DNA of 50,663 bases. It comes from Sphingobium sp. D43FB. GTDB taxonomy: Bacteria > Pseudomonadota > Alphaproteobacteria > Sphingomonadales > Sphingomonadaceae. The stretch spans positions 1 to 50,663 of the forward strand of contig NZ_NMUA01000029.1 in the NCBI RefSeq assembly GCF_002312805.1, in the 5' to 3' direction. Below are positions 1-7,684 of this stretch, piece after piece. The notes under the pieces were generated by a model. It did no database searches, had not been told where the DNA came from, and was given only the letters and a program-made list of their open reading frames with translations. A program made the position numbers and the translations under genes. Each line of letters opens with the position of its first letter. The first letter of the stretch is position 1.

Positions 1-374
1 AGGGCCATTTGGTTCATGCGGTGATCCATACCGCCGACATTCAGGACCGCGACGGCGCGCCGCTGGTCCTGCGTGAAATCATCCACCGCTTTCCATGGCT
101 GCGCCATGTCTTTGCCGATGGCGGCTATGCTGGCGACAAGCTCAGGGAAGCGCTCCGGCGTACCGGCAAATGGACTGTCGAGATCGTCAAGCGATCCGAT
201 GTTGCAAAAGGCTTCGTGGTTCTTCCGCGCCGCTGGGTCGTCGAGCGAACACTCGCTTGGCTGAACCGCAACCGTCGGCTCGCCAAGGACTTTGAACAGA
301 CCATCGCATCGGCAACTGCGTGGCTGTTCATAGCTTCCATCCAGCTATTCGCGCGTCGCATCGCAAGACTATGA
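1..374 (+). CDS. IS5-family transposase, C-terminal part (cut by window start)
   Basis: DDE transposase of the IS5 family; cuts and joins the ends of its own element. The frame is open from the first complete codon at base 3, so the protein begins before the window and the TTG at 9 is only an internal codon. Visible family marks are the FADGGYAG block (second catalytic Asp region) and VVERTLAWLNRNRRL followed by KDFE, which carries the catalytic Glu. About 123 residues remain of a protein usually near 260. It ends at 374, 20 to 30 bp before the inferred terminal repeat, as normal for this family. Whether the complete copy is active cannot be seen. Confidence 0.85.
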   Translation, partial: GHLVHAVIHTADIQDRDGAPLVLREIIHRFPWLRHVFADGGYAGDKLREALRRTGKWTVEIVKRSDVAKGFVVLPRRWVVERTLAWLNRNRRLAKDFEQTIASATAWLFIASIQLFARRIARL

Positions 375-404
375 AATTTCATCGGATAATTATGAATCAG
401 GCTC
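1..404 (+). mobile_element. IS5-family element, right-hand part
   Basis: The right end of an IS5-type insertion sequence; the rest lies outside the window. It holds the transposase 3' end and, after the stop codon, a terminal sequence ending in GAATCAGGCTC at about 394-404. From memory this resembles the ends of IS427-group elements; that comparison is not a search result. The next bases (TTA) could be target DNA. The element sits inside a leftward gene whose 5' end survives at 407-553. Confidence 0.7.
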
Positions 405-406
405 TT

Positions 407-553
407 ACCAGCTTCGATTGCAAGTTCGGGGATTGAGATATACTTTGGGACGACCCCTTGCCGAGAAAGGTAACCATCCCAGTATGAATAACGACGCTTC
501 AGCGGATCGAGCGAATCGACGAAAATCGCTACCTTTGAGTCAGGTCGTATCAT
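407..553 (-). pseudogene. 5' fragment of an unknown gene interrupted by the IS5 element
   Basis: A leftward reading frame starts at ATG 553 (MIRPDSKVAIFVDS...) behind a good ribosome binding site (GAGGA, about 7 bases upstream) and runs some 49 codons before entering the IS5 end at about 405. Beyond that the frame is IS antisense sequence. The start signal and protein-like composition suggest a real N-terminus cut by the insertion. The remaining piece (VAIFVDSLDP, then KRRYSYWDGYLSR) fits the first beta strand of a nucleotide- or sugar-binding fold, but I cannot name the family. The downstream part would lie left of the element, outside the window. Confidence 0.5.
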
Positions 554-851
554 GCTGTGTCCTCGCGTACGATTATTCGGCAAGTGCGATTACTAAGGCA
601 TCTCAGATTGTTAACCGTTTTGTAGCTAAATTATCCAACAGGTAAAGGCAGCTTTCGACGATAGCTGCTATTTCTGTAATGTCTTTCAAAAGGCCGGACC
701 TGGTCGCTTTGCGACCGGCAGCTTTCTCGCTCGAAACCAGACGGACTGCTCATCGGCGATACAGCCCAAACCGATAGCCGGCAACGGCGGCGCGGGGTGG
801 ATGGGGGACAGTCGGCTTTCAGTATGATCGTATTGAATAACCGACAACTAG
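554..851. other. Stretch without a supported gene
   Basis: About 300 bp between the interrupted gene and the next fragment. It must contain the promoter of the leftward gene starting at 553. I see no credible coding frame, repeat or RNA gene in it. Confidence 0.4.
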
Positions 852-1097
852 CTATGCGGTTGGGGCTTCAACGTCATCCGACAACTTTCCACGAACCATC
901 ATGATCGACAGTGCCGAGTTTGCCTGTTCGCCAATTCTCATGGGCCACGCACTTGTGATCAGTTCCTCGTCTGTCACGTTCCGACCGGTACAGGATGCTG
1001 CGCGATCCATCAGGTCGAGCACTTCCGTCAGGGCTTCGCGTTCTTCTGACGATAGAGCAGTGTTAATCGGCAATGGCGGTTTATCGGGAAACACATT
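852..1097 (-). pseudogene. C-terminal fragment of an unknown protein
   Basis: A leftward frame ending at TAG 852 reads as plausible protein for its last 75 or so residues (INTALSSEEREALTEVLDLM ... SIMMVRGKLSDDVEAPTA). To the right of about 1097 the same frame becomes antisense to a recognisable rightward DUF3857 fragment, so the upstream part of this gene has been replaced. No family recognised. The only support is acidic and amphipathic composition and a sharp change at the junction; it may be coincidental open frame. Confidence 0.3.
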
Positions 1098-1536
1098 CCC
1101 TTGACCATCCAGGGAGGCGGTCTTGAGCAGCTGGGTTGGACGCCTGCTTCGCGACCCAATGAGATCACGCTGTTCGAAATCGATGCGCGCGCTGGCTTCG
1201 ACAAGCCCGCACGCCTTACCAATACAACCATCAAGCGCGGGATCGAAGGCTTGCAGCAGGAGGTGCAATTTTCTGCAGCCACGCCCACGCAACTGCGCAG
1301 CGCATTTCGCCAGAATGCGATTGGCAACACATGGCCGACCATCGAGGATGTTCAGTGGCGCTATGACGCCAAAGCGCAGGCCAGCATATTGACCATCGTC
1401 GGCACCGGCACCGTCGACTGGGATGATGACGGTAATGGCGTAAAGTCGCTCGCATTGCCGGGTGGTGGTTTCAACCCGCCAGAAAGGCGGATACGCGCCA
1501 AAGAGCAGGACCAGGCACTCCCATTCTACAATAAGC
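1098..1536 (+). pseudogene. Internal fragment of a DUF3857/transglutaminase-type protein
   Basis: The rightward frame reads as an internal piece of the large exported DUF3857-domain proteins common in sphingomonads. Recognised stretches are TIEDVQWRYDAKAQASIL, GTVDWDDDGNGVKSLALPG and GFNPPERRIR, then DQALPFYNK. There is no start codon context. The left junction is at about 1095 and the frame runs into an IS66 end at 1537, directly after the FYNK codons. The fragment keeps about 146 residues of a protein normally several times longer, so it cannot be functional. Confidence 0.65.
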
Positions 1537-2560
1537 GTACGCATCCGATAGCCGCCGCGAGTTGTCGCGGTGCGGGGGTTCAGGCGGCGATTTCTTCGGC
1601 GGCCTGCTGCTGAGCAGCTTTCCAATGCCAAGGGAGGAGTTCGTGAAGGCGGTTCTGTGGGATGTCGGCGATCCGTGCGAGGACGTCGGTGAACCAGGCG
1701 AGCGGATCAACGTCGTTGAGCCGAGCCGTGCCGAACAGGCTGAACATCATCGCGGCGCGCTGGCCGCCGCGGTCTGAGCCCACAAACAACCAGGCTTTTC
1801 TTCCCCGGGCAACGCTGCGCAGCTGGCGTTCCGCGGCGTTGTTCGAGAGGCAGATCCGGCCATCGGCGAGGAAGGTGGTGAAGCCTGCCCAGTCGTTCTG
1901 AAGGTAGGCGATGGCCTTGGCCACGGCATCGTGACGAGAGAGCTTGCTGCGCGTCTCGTGCATCCATGCCTCCAGTTCGGCAACGATCGGAGCGGACAGC
2001 TCCTGGCGAACGGCCAGGCGCTCGGCGGAAGGCTTGCCGTTGATGTCGCGCTCGATGACAAAGAGCCGATCGATGATCTCGAGCGCCTCGGTTGCCAGCG
2101 GCGAGATGAGCGGCGCGGTGCCCTTTTTCTTGTTGCGCTTGAGCTGCTGCCGGATGTCGACGAGCTTGAAGAATTCCCGGCGTGCATGAACCCAGCAATT
2201 TGCGCGCGTCATGGGCTTATCCGCCCAGCCTTCCGCGAACAGGGCATTGAAGCCGGCATATCTGTCGACCTGGAGAATACCGGTATAGCCGGCCAGGTGG
2301 GCGCGCGGATGCTCGCCCCTGCGATCGCTGGAGTAGTAGCACAGCGCCACTGGCGGCGCCGGGCCGCCGAACGGGCGATCGTCGCGCACATAGTCCCATA
2401 TCCGCGCCACGCTGGTTTTCAGTTTGGCCAGAAGTGGAACGGTGGTGTCGTCGGCATGCAGGCGGTCAGCGGCGAGCCCATGAGCCTCCAGCAGCAGGAA
2501 CAGGGGTTTCACCGCCACGCAGATCGCGCCGATCTGATCGGCGAGCGTCGAGAGGCTCAA
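1537..2560 (-). mobile_element. IS66-family element, 3' half
   Basis: Remnant of an IS66 element: its right terminus (GTACGCATCCGAT, read inward from 1537) and the tnpC 3' half. The terminus matches the left terminus of the second IS66 in this window (GTACGCCTCCGTT at 49036) at 11 of 13 bases, which fixes both ends. The other end of the fragment is an abrupt break at 2560, inside tnpC; tnpA, tnpB and the tnpC 5' half are missing. Confidence 0.8.
1580..2560 (-). pseudogene. tnpC: IS66 transposase TnpC, C-terminal 326 residues
   Basis: C-terminal part of the DDE transposase of IS66 elements. Family marks in order: the first catalytic Asp in LHADDTTVPLL, the second in the FAEGWADKP region, WVHARREFF, and the catalytic Glu in LSNNAAERQLR, followed by GRKAWLFVGSDRGG. 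The stop codon is intact at 1580. The reading frame has no start; a leucine codon TTG at 2558-2560 is merely the first codon after the breakpoint. The missing N-terminal part (leucine zipper and zinc ribbon) is what the right-hand IS66 copy at 49958-50663 keeps, and the two pieces overlap by only 16 bases. Confidence 0.85.
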
Positions 2561-2666
2561 ACGACGGATATTGCGCCTCGCTTTCCCATCCGCATCCGGC
2601 TAGCTTTGGTTTCAACAAGAAAGCGGCTGACAAGCCTGCCAGTTCATTCGAGACGCTATGGAGCAC

Positions 2667-4592
2667 ATGATGCGGGCCCTTATCCTTTCATTGCTGCTAT
2701 CGAGCGGTGCCGCAGGAGCAGGTGCGGCGCAAACCCCTCGTCCTGAGGACATTGTCAAGGCCGAGCCAGTTTCGCTCGCGCCTACACAAGATGGCAAACT
2801 CGACGTCACCCGTTTCCTGCTTGTACAGAGCCCGCGCGGTGCAGCCCTCTCCGCGGAAGGGACGCACATTGCCTGGATCAGCGACATCACCGGTTCGCCC
2901 CAGATCTGGACGATGCCCGTAAGCGGCGGCTTTCCAGACCAACTCACCTACGGATCGGGCGTAGACTGGCTGGAGCCCGGCCCATCGGGGCATTGGCTGT
3001 ACGGCGCTGATACCGACGGAGACGAGCGCATTGGCATGCACCTACTCACCATCGACGGAAACAAAGAGCGGACAATCGTTGAGAAGTCGCCAGCGTTTCG
3101 CAGCTTTGGTGCTTGGAGCCGCGACAGGCGCCGCTTCGCCTATTCCTCGACCGAGCGCAACGGCACCGACTTCGACATCTACGTGACGGACGTCGAGACC
3201 GGCCAAAGTCGGCGCGTTTATGATGGAAAGGGAGGCTTTTACGCCGCCGCATGGCAGCCAGGTGGTGATTTGATCGCGGTTAACGAGACCCGCGGGGGTG
3301 GTAATAACCTTCACCTGCTCAACGCCGCGACCGGCGAGATGACAACCGTTTTCGAGCCGAAGACTATCGCCGAATACAGCTCTATCGCATGGAAGCCCGA
3401 TGGCAGCGGTTTCTATCTTTCGACCAACCAATCCTCAGACTATCACGAGATCGCTTTTTATGATGTAGGCCGGGCTCGGCTCGAAACGATAATCAAGCCA
3501 GGCTTCGATGTCGGTCAGATCGCGCTCAGCCCCGATGGCCGCTACCTGGTCTGGACCACGATCGAGACTGGGTTCAGCCGTCTGCACGCGCGCGACTTAA
3601 GCACCGGCCACGACATCCCTGTGCCAAAACTGCCCTCAGGCACTATGTCTGTCCAGTTCGCTGGGGAGCGGCCAATGCTCCTGATCAGTGCAAACAGCCC
3701 GACTACGGCGGGCGAAGTGCTTTCCTGGGATATGTCCGCAAAGGATGTCGCCGCCCGTGTTCTGGTGCCGACCGATGCGCCCGGGCTCGACCTGTCGCAG
3801 ATGGTGGTCCCAGAGCCAGTCCGCTTCGCCGCGCGTGACGGGGCACCGCTCACGGGGCTCCTGTATTTGCCGACGACATCGCCCGACGGCCGCAAGCCGC
3901 CAGTGTTCATGCGTATCCATGGCGGCCCCAGTGCTTATGCTACGCCAGGCTTTTCGGCGGACATCCAATATTATGTCGCCCGCGGCATTGCGGTACTCGA
4001 CTTCAACTATCGCGGTTCGACGGGCCAGGGGAAGACGTTCGAGCAGCTGAATGACCGTGAGAAAAAGGTCGACGAGGTCGGAGATCTGGCCGACGCGGCG
4101 GAATGGTTGCGCAAGTCGGGCCGGGTCGATGGCACCCGTATCGCGGTCGGTGGCGGCTCTTATGGCGGCTATCTCACCAACCAGGCGCTTGGCACATATC
4201 CCGACATGTTCGTGGCCGGCGTTTCTATCGTAGGCGTATCGGACTGGGTAACAGCGCTTGAGCAAGCCAGCCCCGGACTGAAGGCCGCTGACAAGCTTGA
4301 ATTCGGTGATATCGCAGATCCCAAGGTCCGTGCCTTTTTCGCCAAGCTGTCGCCGATCAATAACGTAGCCAAGATTTCCACGCCGATGCTGGTCATGCAC
4401 GGAGCGAACGACCCGCGGGATCCGGTCGCCGAGAGCGACCGTTTGGTGGAGGGCATTCGAGCCAATGGTGGAACCGTCACCTATCTGCGCTTCCCGGACG
4501 AAGGACATGGTATCGCCCGCCTTGCCAACCGCGTTCACGGGTATCGCCGCATCGCCGCCTTCCTTGAAGATCGTTTCGGTCTGAGTCGCTGA
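2667..4592 (+). CDS. Exported S9-family serine peptidase (prolyl oligopeptidase type)
   Basis: Peptidase of family S9, which trims peptides in the cell envelope. The N-terminus is a signal peptide (MRALILSLLLSSG ending near AGAAQ). Residues of roughly 60-380 form WD40-like beta-propeller repeats (for example SPDGRYLVW, KPDGSGFYLS). The C-terminal alpha/beta-hydrolase domain carries HGGPSAY, then GGGSYGGY with Ser498, Asp582 in HGANDPRDP and His614 in DEGHGI, so the triad is complete (numbered from ATG 2667). An ATG at 2658 is in frame, but GGAG lies just before 2667, which I prefer. The length (641 aa) is normal. It is the only clearly intact gene in the first 10 kb, isolated between an IS66 break 100 bp upstream and a toxin remnant downstream. 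Confidence 0.88.
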   Translation: MMRALILSLLLSSGAAGAGAAQTPRPEDIVKAEPVSLAPTQDGKLDVTRFLLVQSPRGAALSAEGTHIAWISDITGSPQIWTMPVSGGFPDQLTYGSGVDWLEPGPSGHWLYGADTDGDERIGMHLLTIDGNKERTIVEKSPAFRSFGAWSRDRRRFAYSSTERNGTDFDIYVTDVETGQSRRVYDGKGGFYAAAWQPGGDLIAVNETRGGGNNLHLLNAATGEMTTVFEPKTIAEYSSIAWKPDGSGFYLSTNQSSDYHEIAFYDVGRARLETIIKPGFDVGQIALSPDGRYLVWTTIETGFSRLHARDLSTGHDIPVPKLPSGTMSVQFAGERPMLLISANSPTTAGEVLSWDMSAKDVAARVLVPTDAPGLDLSQMVVPEPVRFAARDGAPLTGLLYLPTTSPDGRKPPVFMRIHGGPSAYATPGFSADIQYYVARGIAVLDFNYRGSTGQGKTFEQLNDREKKVDEVGDLADAAEWLRKSGRVDGTRIAVGGGSYGGYLTNQALGTYPDMFVAGVSIVGVSDWVTALEQASPGLKAADKLEFGDIADPKVRAFFAKLSPINNVAKISTPMLVMHGANDPRDPVAESDRLVEGIRANGGTVTYLRFPDEGHGIARLANRVHGYRRIAAFLEDRFGLSR

Positions 4593-4846
4593 TCAGCCAG
4601 GGCCAATAGTGCCATCCCGCCGACAAGTAGAGAAGCGTCCTGCCTGGCTTGGACAAGGTGCAGCAGCCTCCTTGCGGCGCGGCAGTCCAGCACGATGGAT
4701 GCGGACTTGTAGCAGTGTCCTTACCAATATCTCGGCGACAATGGGCCCAGCGAAGGCTGCCTGAAAGCTCGTAGACAGGCCGTGGAAGATCACGTCCATC
4801 GGCCTCCGAGACTGGGCGCACGGGTTCTGATCAATAAATCTTGGTA

Positions 4847-5314
4847 TTAGACCTTCTCGATCTCGGGCTCTGGTTTCCCACGCCACGTCATTCGATAGAC
4901 ATTTCCTTGCGCAACAGATTGGACGGCATGAGGGAACAGAGCTGCAATACAGGTTCCACCTTCGTGCCGCACCGAAGGGTAAATGATGCCGTTCAAGCCT
5001 CGTGCCCGAGCCGCGTCGGCAAGTGCATTGCCTATCGGATAGCCGATCGCTTTTTCGGGATGCAGGCAAATGTGGTCGCTGTGCGATCGTAGATCGACGA
5101 ACTCTCCCGCAAAACTCGCATAGAGTTCGGCATAGTCGACGACCGCTTCGTAGAGGCCAGCGAGCGAAAGCACCTCCGTCAAATGGTGACGCACTTCGGC
5201 AAGACAGGTTTCTAGTTCGAGTGCCGCGTACCATGCTCCGCGCGCCGCGCCGTTGAAGCGGTTCGGCTCGCGGGGCTTGACCATCACGCGGCCAGAAGCC
5301 GACGCGATCATCAA
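4847..5314 (-). pseudogene. RES-domain toxin, N-terminally truncated
   Basis: RES-domain proteins are toxins of type II toxin-antitoxin pairs that deplete NAD+. The characteristic residues are visible in order: Arg in NRFNGAARGAWYAA, Glu in LETCLAEVRHHL, and Ser in PSVRHEGGT followed by CIAALFP. Full RES proteins carry a further segment before the Arg motif; here it is missing, and just to the right (about 5316) sequence of a rightward traN fragment starts. The formal start at 5314 (MMIASASGRVM...) is therefore probably not native. No Xre/COG5654-type antitoxin gene is adjacent. Probably inactive, although the three name-giving residues survive. Confidence 0.65.
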
Positions 5315-5315
5315 G

Positions 5316-6410
5316 CGTTCGACTGGTGGCTATGCGACCGCCCAGTCGGGACCTGCGCAACTGGCCTTCCTTATCGGCTCGCCGACCGACGATTCTCTCA
5401 AGGGCGGGGCATGCAGCATCTTCGATTTTCGCATGACACTCGATGTCGGCGAAGCCGATCGCCTGCGAGCGGTCAGGCTTGCGAGCTATTTTGCCGATGA
5501 CTGGGTGCAAATACGGGTGGACGGAACGCTGGTCGCATCGGGCCCCACAGCCTGGACCGGTATGGGACCACCTCCGGGCAAATGCGAAAAGCGCAGTAGC
5601 TTTCATGCAGCGCCCGAGCTGGACATCAGCGCCGCCATGACGACGGGCCCCCATGAGATATGGATGCGCGTTGCCGTGGGGAACGAGGGTGAAGCACAGG
5701 CAAGGATCGTAGCTGACCTTGATCTTGGCTGCCGGGCGAGCGAACGGATCGTCGACCTGTGTGCAGGGATCGCAGGTCAGCAGCAATGCCGCCTGCATGA
5801 TGAAACCGTAGATGACGTCGTCACTTTCCGGAATGGCGCAAGGACCGGCCTTGCCCCGCTGCCCCAGACCCGCACGCTCGGGACGCCCGCTTGCCAGGTT
5901 CAGATCACGCGCGACTTCTTTCGGCGCGATCGCCGCTATGCGTGCGCGATAGATACCGCAAGCCTGCCTCCGCCTGACCTGACGCGCGGCGCCTACATTA
6001 TCGATCGCTCGACTGAGACCCTTCTGGCCGACCGGGCGCGCAGCGCCGAGGGCAGTTACCAGGAGAGCAGCCGCCCCTTTGCGATGCCCGATCGGGGCGC
6101 GGTTGCGGCCTGCGAGCCCATCTGCAAGACGCGCAAACTGCGGGTGAACAGTGATGTAGCGCCAGAAGGCGTGGTGGGATCACTTCAGAACGACCCGCAA
6201 GGTTGGGACGTCTTCTACCATAGTTGCACGTCGGATTCCCTTTGTCCGGCAGGTGAAGGCGAGGAACTGGTGTCGGCCTGCGGCTGCCTCGACGATTTCC
6301 CCGAAGCCGTCGCCATGATGCAGACGGTCCGCCTCGCTGGCGCCGACCTTGCCCGCGCTCGCCATGATCGCAGGCGACCCGACCAGACCCTATTGCGAGC
6401 GCGAGGATGA
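5316..6410 (+). pseudogene. traN: TraN fragment (F-type conjugation, mating-pair stabilisation)
   Basis: TraN is an outer-membrane, cysteine-rich protein that stabilises mating pairs in F-type conjugation. The reading frame contains the typical TraN-like blocks VFYHSCTSDSLCP and ACGCLDDFPEAVAMMQTVRL and many cysteines. The N-terminus is missing: similarity appears only from about 5320 (GYATAQSGP), right at the junction with the RES remnant. The C-terminus also departs from the family after LAGADLA (near 6345), where the frame runs on into unrelated residues to a stop at 6410. So it is a middle piece of about 340 residues. Confidence 0.6.
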
Positions 6411-6537
6411 TCCGCCCGCGCCCGCCGCCCATCTTGTCCTTGGCGACGCGGCGCTGTCGGGGCTTCTTGAAGAATATGGCCGGATTGGCGGCGGAAGGGA
6501 GGTTCGCGATGCTCAAGCTCGCCTTTCATCTTGGTAA
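6340..6537 (+). pseudogene. Unidentified tra-operon fragment (3' end)
   Basis: Right after the TraN similarity stops, another frame (LPALAMIAGDPTRPYCERED, then HLVLGDAALSGLLEEYGRIGG) reads as protein and ends at 6537, overlapping the start of the next gene by 29 bases. Such an overlap is usual within tra operons. It may be the 3' end of a gene that stood before the signal peptidase gene, fused to traN by a deletion. I cannot name it. Confidence 0.3.
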
Positions 6538-7129
6538 GGCCGGGTCGATCCGTCTCGCAGCGCTTCCGCGCGAGGCAGCAATGGCCCTTGGCGGGGCGGT
6601 TGCCGATCAACCGTCAAGCCCTCGCCGTCTGTGGATCGCCAATGCCGTCATCCTTCCGCTCACCTGGATGATCTGGTTCGCCCTTCAGCACTGGGTTCTG
6701 GTGATGAGCCCATCGGTCAATGCGTGGGTTGTGCGACCCGCGCCGGGCTTGATCGCAAAGGGCGACCTTGTCTCGTTCGACCTCGTTCATCCGCTTGCAG
6801 GCCCGGTGCCGGTGCGCGTGACGAAGCGGGTCATGTGCGTGGGCGGAGAGGATCTGCGCCAGATCGCACTTCCAATCGACGCCAGACATCGCAATGCGCG
6901 ATCTGCCTATTTGTGCGATGGCAGGCTGGTTGGCGTATCCCGGGCATTCGGGCGCAACGGACAAGCCCTCGCGCCCTATCGGTGGGGCGATCACCCTATC
7001 CCACCGGGACAGGTCTATCTTGGGTCTGATCATGACGACGGATTCGACAGCCGCTATTATGGTCTGGTCGCGATCGAGCGTCTCACACGTATGGAGCGGG
7101 TGCTGTGGATGTTCATAACGACTATCTGA
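6509..7129 (+). CDS. traF: S26-family signal peptidase of the conjugation system (TraF type)
   Basis: Peptidase of the TraF/S26 kind, which processes pilin-related proteins at the inner membrane. ATG 6509 follows a strong ribosome binding site (GGAAGGGAGG). After about 45 residues there is one membrane segment (ILPLTWMIWFALQHWVLV), then MSPSV, the likely serine region, then VTKRVMCVGG with the general-base Lys, and a C-terminal block IPPGQVYLGSDHDDGFDSRYYG that is typical of the family. The usual S-x-P-x-G-x-Y surrounding the serine is not well kept, so activity is uncertain. It looks complete (206 aa), unlike its neighbours. Confidence 0.7.
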   Translation: MLKLAFHLGKAGSIRLAALPREAAMALGGAVADQPSSPRRLWIANAVILPLTWMIWFALQHWVLVMSPSVNAWVVRPAPGLIAKGDLVSFDLVHPLAGPVPVRVTKRVMCVGGEDLRQIALPIDARHRNARSAYLCDGRLVGVSRAFGRNGQALAPYRWGDHPIPPGQVYLGSDHDDGFDSRYYGLVAIERLTRMERVLWMFITTI

Positions 7130-7683
7130 TGTCGCTCACGCTTCCCAAGGTGAAAGCTGGTTGCGGTGGTATCGACATGTTCCTTGGGGGCATGTCCTTC
7201 CTTGACCCGGACTATCTGGTCCAGAAGCTCGAGAGCATCCTCCAGGCGGCCCCGGCCGTGGCGTTCCAATATCTGCTCGAAACGCTCGACGAGAAGATGG
7301 GGAACATCATCTCGAAGATGGAGGCGGCCACCAATTTCCTCAATTCGATCCAGGTCAACGACTGTCGCCTGGCCAACCGCATGGTCCAGATTGCCCGGGG
7401 AGACGATAATATGTCGGGCATCATCGAGGAGATGACCGGCTACAAATCGGTGAAAGAGGGATTTGCCAAAAGCTACCAGCAAAGCCGCGAGAAAATTCAG
7501 TCCAACGGCAACAGTCCGACCGAGGATCTCAAGGACGCGCTCGCCAACTGCCCGGCCGAGGTTACCGACATCTTCAGGACCGGCTCGCTGCTCGCCCATG
7601 CCGCCCAGCGCGTGGGCGCGGGCAATTGGGCGAGCGTGATGCGCGCACGGGTCGGCGACGTCTATCTCCGGGCGGCTTGCTGA
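7129..7683 (+). pseudogene. traH: TraH, both ends missing
   Basis: TraH is a periplasmic pilus-assembly protein of F-type systems. The frame begins at an ATG overlapping the traF stop (TGATG) but enters directly at the conserved VKAGCGGIDMFLGGMSF block, which in complete TraH lies roughly 90 residues inside. The C-terminus stops after GAGNWASVMRARVGDVYL, followed by AAC and a stop, where intact TraH continues for well over 100 residues. Hence deletions on both sides, with the next gene's remnant joined within a few bases. Confidence 0.65.
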
Positions 7684-7684
7684 A

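Noticed and set aside
3636..4538. Long leftward open frame opposite the S9 peptidase
   Set aside because: Antisense shadow of a clear, complete gene; high-GC DNA gives such frames routinely, and the translation shows no domain.
4593..5798. 401-codon leftward open frame
   Set aside because: It runs antisense through the RES remnant in another frame and through traN. Only its last 68 codons (from ATG 4799, MDVIFHGLSTSFQAAF) lie outside other genes and have GGAGG close by, too little for a call.
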